A stretch of 64,000 nt of DNA from Tagaea sp965279565 (GTDB lineage: Bacteria; Pseudomonadota; Alphaproteobacteria; CACIAM-22H2). Location: positions 1,860,001-1,924,000 of the forward strand of contig OZ257249.1 in the NCBI GenBank assembly GCA_965279565.1, read 5' to 3'. Positions 49,895-58,326 of this stretch are shown here, in pieces. The first letter of the stretch is position 1. Each line of letters begins with the position of its first letter. Both the position numbers and the translations under genes were made by a program. The notes under the pieces are model-generated. The model ran no database searches. It saw only the letters and a program-made list of their open reading frames with translations, and was not told where the DNA came from.

Positions 49895-52800
49895 GCGCGC
49901 TCCACGCCCGGACCGGCGGCCAGTTCGCCCTCGCGGCGGCCCTCGTGGGTACGAGCCTGTTCGCGAGCGTCCTCATCGTTCCGAACAACCGGGAACGCGC
50001 GGTCATGTTCCTGCGCGACCGCGAATTCGACCAGGCGCGCGCGGCGTTCGAGGAGCGCCTCGAGGAGGCGGGCCCGCTGCTCGAAACGGTCGTTCCGCTG
50101 GCGCGCCTCTACGCCCAGCGTGGCGATCTCGACCGCGCGATCTCGATCCTTTCCGGCCTGATCGCCACCGGCCGCGTCGAGGGGCACGAGGCGGCCGAGG
50201 CGCGCCGGCTCATGTCGGTCTATCTGCGGTGGGCGGGCCGCGAGGCGGAGCACCGCGCGAACCTGCTCGAGATCGTCCGGCTGGAGCCGAGCGTCGCAAG
50301 CCTGCGCGAGCTGTCGGCGCTCTACAATTTCGCCGGCGACACCGACGCGCAGATCGGCGCGCTGGGGATGCTGATCGCCCAGCCCGATGCGCTGCCGGAC
50401 GACTTCGTCGACCTTGCCGAGCTGTTCGCGAGCCGGCGCGACTTCGAGGCGGCGATCGGCACGCTCGCGATGCTTGCCGATCGCATGCCCGACAAGTTCG
50501 ATGCCGCGACCCTGGATCTTTGGCTCATCGCTTCGCTCGAAGTGCGCGATGTCGAAGGCGCGATCGCGCGCGCAAGAACACACCTCGCCCGACGGAGCGC
50601 GCCGGTCGACGTCGCGGCCGTCATCGGCGCATTCGGCAGTCGCCGGCTTCCGCGACAGGGACTGGCCGCGCTCGAGCCGGTCACGGGCCGGATCGGGCCG
50701 GATGCCCTCACGAACGTCGCCCTGATGCGACTTGCGCTCGACGCCGAGGAGCCCGCCCTCGCGGCCGACCTGTTCGACCGGCAGATGACGCGGGGCGTGG
50801 GCGCGTTCGCCGCGGCCCAGATCGGCGATCTGATCGACATCGGCCTCGCCGCGGGCCGCGTCGAGACGGCTCTGGGGCTTGCGCGCTCGGTGGATCTCGC
50901 CGCACTGACGGACGCGCAGCTCGAAGCGCTCGCCGGTCAGGCACTCGACCGCCGCCGGATCGAGTTCCTGCGCGCAATCGCCGCCGCGGCCGGGCCTGCG
51001 CGCCTTGGCGGCCGGCCGGTGCTGGGTGCGCGCGTCTATCTCGCGATCGAGGATCGCGCGCGAGCGAGCGAACTGGCGCGGCGCGCGCTCGCGGATCCGG
51101 ATCTCGAGTTCGAGGATGCGCTGGCGCTCGTCCAGGTTTTCGCCGGCGTCGAGCGACCGGGAGAGGCGCTCGCCCTGCTGTCGCGTCTTTCCGACAATCC
51201 CCAGCTCCCGGAAACGGCGATCGGGGATCTGGCACAGCTCTTTCTGCTTCTCAAACGCGCACCGGAAGGTGTTGCCGTCTTCGAGCGTCTGCGCGCGCAG
51301 CGCCCGGCCTCGCTTGCGGTCGCGACCGGCTGGGCACTCGTGATGGCGCAGGCCGGTCGCGGCGACGCGGTCGCGCGCTGGCTGGGTACAGGCGCGCCGG
51401 ACTCGCTGCCGGGACCGGTCCTGACAGATCTCTTTTTCATCGGAGGTGATGCGAATTCGCCCGCACTCCAGCTTGCCGCCGCGCGGCGGCTGCGCGCCCT
51501 CGAAGGTCCGACGCCGGTCGCGCGCCTTCGCGTCGCGCAGGCGTCCCTCGCGGCCGGGCAGGCTGTCGAGGCGCTCGGCGAAGCGCGCGCCCTGCGTGCG
51601 TTGCTTGCCAACGACGAGGCCGAAGCGCTGTACGTCTCGACCCTGACGCTTGCCGCGCGCCGCGATCCGCGCGCGCAGGCCGAACTGCGCGAGCACTGGC
51701 GCACCCGGCTTGCGGATGCCGCACTCCCGCCGGCGGCGCGCGACGAGGCGCTCTACGCGCTGATCGACGTGCGGGCCTGGGACGACGTCCTGCCGGAACT
51801 TGGCCGGCGCGCGCGCGCGATGCCGGCCGAATGGCTCGGCGCGTTCGTGACCGCGGCAAGCGACGCGCGCCGGATCGAGCTGGCGGTCCCGATCCTGCTC
51901 GACGTCGCGCAGCGAACCGGTCTTCCCGCCGCCACGCGCCGCGAGGCGACCTATGCCCTGATCGAACGAACGCCGCCGACCGTGCATCTGCCTGCACTGC
52001 GCCGCGCGGCGACCGAGTTCGGCGGCGAATGGAACGACGCGCTGGAAGCCGCACTGGAGCGCGACGGGCGGCGCGACGAGCTTCTGGCGCTGCTGACACG
52101 CCGGGCCGGCGACGCGATGCTGCCGGCGGAGGCACAGCGTGCACTTGCATTCCGGCTGCTCGACCTGGCCGCGAAGCCGACGGCACTTTCGATCTTCCAG
52201 CGCCTCGCGACGGGGGCAGGCGCGCAATCGCCCGATGCCCAGCAGACGCTGTTCCTGATGGGCCCGAGGCCCGAACCGGCGCAGCTCGACTGGATCGAAG
52301 CGCAGGCCCGTGGCGCAAGCGGTTCCGCGAAAATCGAATGGGCGCGCGCACTTCTCGACGCCGGCGCCCCGCGCCGGGCGGCAACCGTGCTGGAGGCCGA
52401 TGCTGCGGTACCGGGCCGGATCGGCGGCACCGCGACGCTCCTTGCCGCGGAATCCTATCTGGTGGCAGGCACGCCGGCGGACCGCGCTTCTTTTGCGCGC
52501 CTGCTCGAAGCCCGGATCCCGCGCGAAGGCGAGCCCGCGAACGCGCGCCGGCTCGCCGAGCTTGCTGCGGCGGGATCGCGCAACGATCTGGCGCGGCAGG
52601 GTTACGAGCGTCTCCTGCTGCTCGACCCGGCCCAGCGTGACGCACAGCGTCAGGTCGGCTTCTTCGCCTTCGCCGACGGCGACACGGAGCGCGCGCGTGC
52701 GCTGGTCTCCCGCTATCTCGCCGGTGCCGAGCCGGGCCGACCGGTGGACTGGGAAGCCCATTACTATCTCGGCGAATCGCTCTATCGTCTAAAAGAACGG

Positions 52801-53052
52801 CAGGCGGCCCGGACCGAGCATGAACGAGCGCTTGCGGCGATCGAATCGCTGTCGCCGGCACCGTTCGCCGCGCGTTCGGTACTGGCATATCTCTACCACC
52901 GGCTTGGCCGATCGGAGGATTCGGTGGCGCTTTACGGGCGTCTCCTGCGCGAGCAGCCGCGCAACCGCGATCTTCGCGCCGACTATGCCGGCGTGCTGCT
53001 GGAACTCGGCCGGACCGAACTTGCGCGCAGCGTGCTGGGGGCGGGCACATGA
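49891..53052 (+). CDS. pelB: PelB TPR scaffold half
   Basis: 1053 residues from the ATG at 49891. One N-terminal membrane helix (FALAAALVGTSLFASVLIVP) anchors a very long alpha-helical periplasmic part with many TPR-like units, for example the first at FDQARAAFEERLEEAGPLLETVVPLARLYAQRGDLDRAI and the last at AARSVLAYLYHRLGRSEDSVALYGRLLREQP. This corresponds to the TPR region of PelB, which binds PelA and guides Pel to the pore. In Pseudomonas the porin domain is on the same chain; here it is the next, overlapping gene (ATGA). Confidence 0.85.
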   Translation: MSALHARTGGQFALAAALVGTSLFASVLIVPNNRERAVMFLRDREFDQARAAFEERLEEAGPLLETVVPLARLYAQRGDLDRAISILSGLIATGRVEGHEAAEARRLMSVYLRWAGREAEHRANLLEIVRLEPSVASLRELSALYNFAGDTDAQIGALGMLIAQPDALPDDFVDLAELFASRRDFEAAIGTLAMLADRMPDKFDAATLDLWLIASLEVRDVEGAIARARTHLARRSAPVDVAAVIGAFGSRRLPRQGLAALEPVTGRIGPDALTNVALMRLALDAEEPALAADLFDRQMTRGVGAFAAAQIGDLIDIGLAAGRVETALGLARSVDLAALTDAQLEALAGQALDRRRIEFLRAIAAAAGPARLGGRPVLGARVYLAIEDRARASELARRALADPDLEFEDALALVQVFAGVERPGEALALLSRLSDNPQLPETAIGDLAQLFLLLKRAPEGVAVFERLRAQRPASLAVATGWALVMAQAGRGDAVARWLGTGAPDSLPGPVLTDLFFIGGDANSPALQLAAARRLRALEGPTPVARLRVAQASLAAGQAVEALGEARALRALLANDEAEALYVSTLTLAARRDPRAQAELREHWRTRLADAALPPAARDEALYALIDVRAWDDVLPELGRRARAMPAEWLGAFVTAASDARRIELAVPILLDVAQRTGLPAATRREATYALIERTPPTVHLPALRRAATEFGGEWNDALEAALERDGRRDELLALLTRRAGDAMLPAEAQRALAFRLLDLAAKPTALSIFQRLATGAGAQSPDAQQTLFLMGPRPEPAQLDWIEAQARGASGSAKIEWARALLDAGAPRRAATVLEADAAVPGRIGGTATLLAAESYLVAGTPADRASFARLLEARIPREGEPANARRLAELAAAGSRNDLARQGYERLLLLDPAQRDAQRQVGFFAFADGDTERARALVSRYLAGAEPGRPVDWEAHYYLGESLYRLKERQAARTEHERALAAIESLSPAPFAARSVLAYLYHRLGRSEDSVALYGRLLREQPRNRDLRADYAGVLLELGRTELARSVLGAGT

Positions 53053-54638
53053 TGGCCACCTTCCGCCGGCTGGCGCTCGCGGCCGCGATGTGGCCGGCGA
53101 TCTGTCTCGCGCAGGCCGACGGTCCCGTCCGTCTCGAACTGACATGGAGCGTCGACGGCCCGCTCGCCAACGTGCGGCTGGTGCCGTCGCACGGGATCGA
53201 TCTGCGCATCGAGGTGCAGGGCCGCGAGGCCGTTCTGCGCTTTGCCCGGCCGATCGCGCCCGTCGATGCCGGGATTCTGCTGCGCGAACTTCCGCGTTTC
53301 GTCGAAGGCGTGAATGCGGGTTTCGATACCGTCCTGGTTCTCGGAACGCCGGGCAGCACGGTCGTCGCCCGTCGCGAGGCCGACGGCATCGTGATCGTTA
53401 TCCGCCTGCCCGAGAACGCGCCGGCCGCCGACGCGGAGGAAACCGACGCGATCGTCACCGAGCGCAGCGAGCGCCGGCTCGAGCGGCTTCGTGCGGCCCT
53501 CGAGGCGCAGACCGGCCGGCCGGACGTCGCGCGCAGCCGCCTTGCCGGCCTCGAGGCGAAGGATCCGGCCGACGCCGAGACGCTTGCCCAGATGTCGGGT
53601 CTCGAACTTCAGATCGGCCGCACGCGCCGGGCGGGCGACCTGCTCGACCGGGCCATCGCGGCCGATCCTTCGAACCCCGATCTTGCCGTCGCGCGCGCGA
53701 GCCTGCAGCGGGAAACGGCCGGCTTCGTGCGCGCGGAGCCAGACTATCGCCGCGCAAGTTCGGGCGAGAAACGCTACGTGCTCGGGACGACCGGCGAGAT
53801 GCCGCTGACGCCCGTCTGGCGTGCCACCGCCGCTTTCGACCAGGCCTATGTCGACAGTCCGTCCGTCCGCCGTCCCGACGGCCTTTCCGACCGATTCAAG
53901 GGCTCGCGCCAGCGCGGCGCGTTCGGCCTCCAGCACGAATCCGAGGACGGAACCCGCACGCACGCCCAGATCTTCGCGAACTCTCGCACGCCCGGCGTGG
54001 GGCTGTCGCGCGACTACGCCTTCGACCGCGCCAGGGTCGCCGCCGGGATCGAGCTTTCGCGGCCTTACTGGGATTTCACGGAAAGCCTTGTCTCCGACGG
54101 CACGCGCGACCGCGCTTTCGTCCAGTACACGCAGCCCTGGCTGCTGGGTCTTTCGGCGCGCGCGCGTTTCGCGGCCAACCGCTACGGCATGCCTGGGCTC
54201 GTCGACGGTGCGCGATCCGCGACGCTCGACGGCGAACTCCGCCTTCCGCTCGACGGCTTCGTGCGCGGCAGCGCGATCTCGTACGTGTTCGACGGCGAGT
54301 ACCCCTGGCGGGTCGCCACGCGCGCGGATCCGGCGAGTGCGGGCTCGGAGTTCCGCCCGGTTCCGCTGCGCTATCGCGAGGTCCATGCGCTTCTCGCGGG
54401 CTACACGCTCGACTGGCGGCGCGATCTCGACGGCGCATGGCCGCTTCTCGCCGACGTTTCCGCAGGGCCGGCTTACGATCGCTACGGCCATCGCGGCGGA
54501 CCGCTGCTCGGCTTCGGGATGTCGTGGGTTGGCGATGGCGCATTTAGCGGTAGCCTTCGCGCGAGTTACGGGCGGGGTGTAGGCCGCGACGCGAACGAGT
54601 TCTCGACCATCGGAGGATACGCCCAGTGGCGGATGTGA
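53049..54638 (+). CDS. PelB outer-membrane beta-barrel half
   Basis: 529 residues. A signal peptide (to about ICLAQA) and a short helical/TPR-like region (about 130-220) are followed by a beta-barrel of alternating aromatic/hydrophobic strands from about residue 245 to the C-terminus (e.g. VSAGPAYDRYGHRGGPLLGFGMSWVG), ending in a Tyr-X-X-Trp strand. It matches the pore domain of PelB, through which Pel leaves the cell. Having a separate signal peptide, it can be targeted on its own. The end overlaps the pelD start by 13 bp. Confidence 0.82.
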   Translation: MMATFRRLALAAAMWPAICLAQADGPVRLELTWSVDGPLANVRLVPSHGIDLRIEVQGREAVLRFARPIAPVDAGILLRELPRFVEGVNAGFDTVLVLGTPGSTVVARREADGIVIVIRLPENAPAADAEETDAIVTERSERRLERLRAALEAQTGRPDVARSRLAGLEAKDPADAETLAQMSGLELQIGRTRRAGDLLDRAIAADPSNPDLAVARASLQRETAGFVRAEPDYRRASSGEKRYVLGTTGEMPLTPVWRATAAFDQAYVDSPSVRRPDGLSDRFKGSRQRGAFGLQHESEDGTRTHAQIFANSRTPGVGLSRDYAFDRARVAAGIELSRPYWDFTESLVSDGTRDRAFVQYTQPWLLGLSARARFAANRYGMPGLVDGARSATLDGELRLPLDGFVRGSAISYVFDGEYPWRVATRADPASAGSEFRPVPLRYREVHALLAGYTLDWRRDLDGAWPLLADVSAGPAYDRYGHRGGPLLGFGMSWVGDGAFSGSLRASYGRGVGRDANEFSTIGGYAQWRM

Positions 54639-55663
54639 CCCCGACTGCGGCACCGCGCCGCCGCGCGGCCGACAGAATCGCGCTATCGGTGGCCGAAGCG
54701 CCCGTGCTGCTCGGAGTCCGGCGTGCGGCGATCGTCGAGATCGCCGCCTTCTTCCTCATCGCCTTGACCATCGACTTTGCGTTCCTGGGTTTCGATCGTT
54801 TCGCGAACCTGTCGCCGCATCCGTTCTGGATCGTCGTCCTGCTGTGCGCCATCCAGTACGGCACGACGGAGGGGCTGGTCGCCGCCGTCGTCGCGAGTGC
54901 TGCCCTGCTGGTCGGCAATCTGCCGCCGCCGCGGTTCGACCAGGACCTGTACCAGTGGCTGCTGTCGGCGACCCTGCTGCCATTGATGTGGGCCGTCGCG
55001 GCGGTCATCTTCGGCGAGATGCAGGGGCGCGTCCGCCGCGAGCGCGACCTGCTGCGCGAGGAAGTCCTCCAGTCGCGCAAGCGCGAGGAAGTGATCGCGT
55101 CGGCTTACCGCAAGCTCGACGCGCGTCGAGAAAATCTCGAGGCGCGTGTCGCCGGACAGCTGCGCACCGTGTTCGCCATCTACAACGCGGCCAAGGGCAT
55201 CGAGCGGATGGCGACGCAGGACGTGCAGGCCGGCGTATCCGAACTTGTCCGCACGGTCATGAGCCCGCGCCGGTTCTCGCTCTTCCTGCTTTCCGGCGAG
55301 GTCCTCAATCTCGCCATGAGCGAGGGATGGGAAGACTCCGAGACGGTCTATCCGCGCGCCTACGACGGCCAGTCGCGGATTTTCCAGGCGGTCGTCGGCT
55401 CGCACCGCACGCTTGTGGCCGCTGCCGCCGAAGACGAGCGCGTGCTGGCCGGCGACGGGCTGCTCGCCGGGCCACTGCTCAACGTCGATTCGGGCGAAGT
55501 CATCGGGATGCTGAAGATCGAGGAGATGGGGTTCCTCGATCTTTCGATGACGTCGATCGAAAATTTCCGCCTGCTTTGCGAATGGATCGGCACGGCTTAT
55601 GCCCAGGCGCGCCGCTTCGAGTCCGCGATGCACGGCCTCGATCCGGCCGATCCCTCGCGATGA
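54626..55663 (+). CDS. pelD: PelD, short form ending after the GAF domain
   Basis: 345 residues from a GTG at 54626 with GGAGGA at 54612-54617. About four membrane helices lie at residues 32-55, 66-80, 82-100 and 110-130, then a coiled coil (135-175) and a GAF domain (about 178-335). Pseudomonas PelD (about 455 residues) carries on into a degenerate GGDEF domain whose RxxD site binds c-di-GMP and switches on Pel synthesis. Here the protein stops just after GAF and pelE starts at once. Direct c-di-GMP control through PelD is therefore not expected. The inner-membrane scaffold role with PelE and PelG should remain. Confidence 0.88.
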   Translation: MADVTPTAAPRRRAADRIALSVAEAPVLLGVRRAAIVEIAAFFLIALTIDFAFLGFDRFANLSPHPFWIVVLLCAIQYGTTEGLVAAVVASAALLVGNLPPPRFDQDLYQWLLSATLLPLMWAVAAVIFGEMQGRVRRERDLLREEVLQSRKREEVIASAYRKLDARRENLEARVAGQLRTVFAIYNAAKGIERMATQDVQAGVSELVRTVMSPRRFSLFLLSGEVLNLAMSEGWEDSETVYPRAYDGQSRIFQAVVGSHRTLVAAAAEDERVLAGDGLLAGPLLNVDSGEVIGMLKIEEMGFLDLSMTSIENFRLLCEWIGTAYAQARRFESAMHGLDPADPSR

Positions 55664-56781
55664 GTGATGCCCGACCCGACAACCGGCGGAAGGGAGGGCG
55701 CGACCGCGAGCACGCGGCGATGCTGGCCAAGCTCGCCCATGTTGCCGGATCTGCGCCGATCGTCGAGACGGTTCTGGTCGGCTGCGCGATGACGGCTGCG
55801 ACCGGCTATGCGTGGTTCGGAGCGTCGCAGGGCGGATTCGCTTTCGCCGAAGTCCTCGCCGTCCATGCAGGCGTGGCCGCTTTCGGCGCTGCCTGGCTCT
55901 GGACGGTCGCGCGGCGCGCGCGCGACATGCGGCTGGCGTGGCTTGCCGTCGGTGCCGCGACGTTCGTCGGCCCATTCGGAGGCGGCGGCAGCGTGCTGTG
56001 CGCGCTGCTCTTCGCCTGGTTCCGGCGCAGCACGACGAGCTTCGAGGAATGGTATGCGGCCCTGTTTCCCGAGCAGCAGGCCGAGGGTGCGCGCACCCTG
56101 TTCCAGGAGATCGTCTCCGATGCGCGCGACGACGAGGCGGCCGCCCGATCCATCGCGTCCTTCACCGACATCCTCGCATTCGGCACGTTCGAGCAGAAGC
56201 AGGCGCTGCTGGCGCTGATCGCCACCTATTTCCGTCCGGCCTTCGCGCCGGCACTGAAGAGCGCGCTCGGTCATCCGGAGCCCGCCATCCGTGTGCAGGC
56301 CGCCACGGCCGTGGCGCAGATCGAACAGCGTTTCCTGCGCCGGTCGCTCGATCTGGATGCGGAGCTTGCGCGCCGGCCGCGCGATTTCCCGCTCGTCTTC
56401 GCCGCGGCCCGCCACTACGACGACTACGCCTTCACCGGCCTGCTCGACCACGACCGACAGGCGGAAAACCAGCGCCGCGCGCTCAAGCTCTACAACGACG
56501 CGCTCGCGCTAGTTCCCCAAGACGGACGCCTCGAGCTCGGGGTGGGGCGGCTGCTGGTGCGGATGGGCGAGTACCGGACCGCCGCGGATCTGCTCGCCAG
56601 TGCCGCCAACGGCGGCCGGCTCAAGCCCGCCGGTGCTGTTTGGTATCTCGAATGCCTGTTCCGGCTCGGCGCGTTCGATCGGCTGCGCGAGGCGGCGGCG
56701 CGCATCGTGCCGCTGCTCGAAGGCGACGAGACTGCCGATCCGCGCCTGCGCGAGGCGGCCCGCCTCTGGCTGCCGGTCTGA
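55660..56781 (+). CDS. pelE: PelE inner-membrane TPR protein
   Basis: 373 residues, ATG overlapping the pelD stop. Two or three membrane helices near the N-terminus (about 35-125) are followed by cytoplasmic helical repeats, with a clear TPR-like part at YNDALALVPQDGRLELGVGRLLVRMGEYRTAADLL. Pseudomonas PelE is a similar membrane-TPR protein that joins PelD, PelF and PelG in the synthase complex. The call rests partly on position, since PelE sequences diverge strongly. Confidence 0.82.
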   Translation: MSDARPDNRRKGGRDREHAAMLAKLAHVAGSAPIVETVLVGCAMTAATGYAWFGASQGGFAFAEVLAVHAGVAAFGAAWLWTVARRARDMRLAWLAVGAATFVGPFGGGGSVLCALLFAWFRRSTTSFEEWYAALFPEQQAEGARTLFQEIVSDARDDEAAARSIASFTDILAFGTFEQKQALLALIATYFRPAFAPALKSALGHPEPAIRVQAATAVAQIEQRFLRRSLDLDAELARRPRDFPLVFAAARHYDDYAFTGLLDHDRQAENQRRALKLYNDALALVPQDGRLELGVGRLLVRMGEYRTAADLLASAANGGRLKPAGAVWYLECLFRLGAFDRLREAAARIVPLLEGDETADPRLREAARLWLPV

Positions 56782-56784
56782 CCG

Positions 56785-58326
56785 ATGGCCGATTTCGAAC
56801 CTGGCCGGGATCTCACGCGCGACGGCGGTCAGGCCGATATCTGCCTGCTGCTGGAGGGCACCTACCCGTATGTCTCGGGTGGCGTCTCGACCTGGGTGAA
56901 CGACCTGATCCGCGCGCAGTCGCACCTGCGCTTCCACTGTGTGGCGCTGCTGGCCGACCGCAAGGAGCGCGTCTTCAAGTATCCGATTGCCGAGAACGTC
57001 GTCGGCCTCACGCATGTCTATCTGCAGCAGCCGGACGCCGGACCTTCGTCTGCGCGCAGTCTGCGCAAGCTTTTCCGTAAGCTCGAACCGTCGCTGCTGT
57101 CGATCCAGGGGCGGGGGACGATCGGCGACCTCGACCGGGTGCTTTCCATTCTCGCACCCCGACGCGCCGATCTCGGCGCCGAGACGCTGCTCAATTCGCC
57201 CGAGGCATGGAACACGCTCGTGCGGATGTACGAGGCGACGGTGCCTGACTGCTCCTTCCTCGACTATTTCTGGACGTGGCGCGCCCAGCTGGGCGGGCTC
57301 TTCGCGTGCCTCCTGACGCCTTTGCCCGCCGCGCGCGTCTACCACACCATCTCGACCGGCTATGCCGGCCTGATGGCGACGCGCGGCGCGCTGGAAACCG
57401 GCAGGCCGTGCTTCGTCACCGAGCACGGCATCTACACGAACGAGCGCCGTATCGAGATCACGATGGCCGACTGGCTGTCGTCCAACCGTCCCCGGGCGCT
57501 CGCCGTCGAGCGCGAAAGGCGCGATCTCAAGGATCTCTGGATCGACACGTTCATCTCCTATTCGCAGTGCCTCTATTCGGCCGCGCGTTCGATCGTGACG
57601 CTTTATGAAGGAAACCAGGCCATGCAGCGGCGCGACGGCGCGCCGCAGTCGCGCCTGCGCATCATTCCCAACGGCATCGACTACGACGCCTATGCGGCCG
57701 TCCCGCGCGAGGATGCCGGGCGTCCGCCGACCGTGGCGCTGATCGGCCGCGTCGTGCCGATCAAGGACATCAAGACGTTCATCCGCGCGGTCGCCGTGGC
57801 GCATCGCGAAGTGCCCGATCTCCAGGCCCTGATCCTCGGCCCGGAGGACGAGGATCCGGCCTATGCGGCCGAATGCAAGGATCTGGTGCGCATGCTGAAG
57901 CTCGAAAGCACGCTCAGATTCATGGGGCGTCAGAAACTGACCGACTGGCTCGGGAAGATCGATGCGCTGGCGTTGACCTCGGTGTCGGAAGCCCAGCCCC
58001 TGGTCATTCTCGAAGGCGGTGCCGCCGGCGTGCCGACCGTCGCGACGGATGTGGGTGCGTGCCGGGAGATGATCGAAGGCCGTTCCGACGAGCTCCCTGC
58101 GCTCGGGCCGGGCGGCGAGGTCACGCCGCTTGCGGATCCCCAGACGACGGGTCGCGCACTTGCCCGCCTGCTCAAGGACAAGAACTGGCATGCACGCTGT
58201 TCGGCGGCGATCAAACGGCGCGTCGAACTTCTCTACAACAAGAAGACCATCGATGCCGTCTATCGAGATCTCTACGAGGAATACAGGAACGCTCCCGACA
58301 TGCGGCCCGGCGCAAAGGCTGCCTGA
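56785..58326 (+). CDS. pelF: PelF glycosyltransferase (Pel polymerase)
   Basis: 513 residues, close to Pseudomonas PelF (about 507). It opens with ADICLLLEGTYPYVSGGVSTWV, the diagnostic PelF start. It contains VTEHGIYTNERRIEI, IIPNGIDYDAYA, VALIGRVVPIKDIKTFIRAV and SEAQPLVILEGGAAGVPTVATDVG (GT4 nucleotide-sugar site). The soluble cytosolic enzyme polymerises UDP-GalNAc/UDP-Gal-type precursors with PelDEG. It follows pelE by 3 bp and shares a base with pelG. Confidence 0.96.
   Translation: MADFEPGRDLTRDGGQADICLLLEGTYPYVSGGVSTWVNDLIRAQSHLRFHCVALLADRKERVFKYPIAENVVGLTHVYLQQPDAGPSSARSLRKLFRKLEPSLLSIQGRGTIGDLDRVLSILAPRRADLGAETLLNSPEAWNTLVRMYEATVPDCSFLDYFWTWRAQLGGLFACLLTPLPAARVYHTISTGYAGLMATRGALETGRPCFVTEHGIYTNERRIEITMADWLSSNRPRALAVERERRDLKDLWIDTFISYSQCLYSAARSIVTLYEGNQAMQRRDGAPQSRLRIIPNGIDYDAYAAVPREDAGRPPTVALIGRVVPIKDIKTFIRAVAVAHREVPDLQALILGPEDEDPAYAAECKDLVRMLKLESTLRFMGRQKLTDWLGKIDALALTSVSEAQPLVILEGGAAGVPTVATDVGACREMIEGRSDELPALGPGGEVTPLADPQTTGRALARLLKDKNWHARCSAAIKRRVELLYNKKTIDAVYRDLYEEYRNAPDMRPGAKAA

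Noticed and set aside
49765..52761. A 998-residue open frame on the minus strand opposite the PelB scaffold gene
   Set aside because: Arginine- and glutamine-rich sequence without domains, a mirror of Ala/Arg/Leu codons of the plus-strand TPR gene. Such antisense frames are expected at this G+C content.
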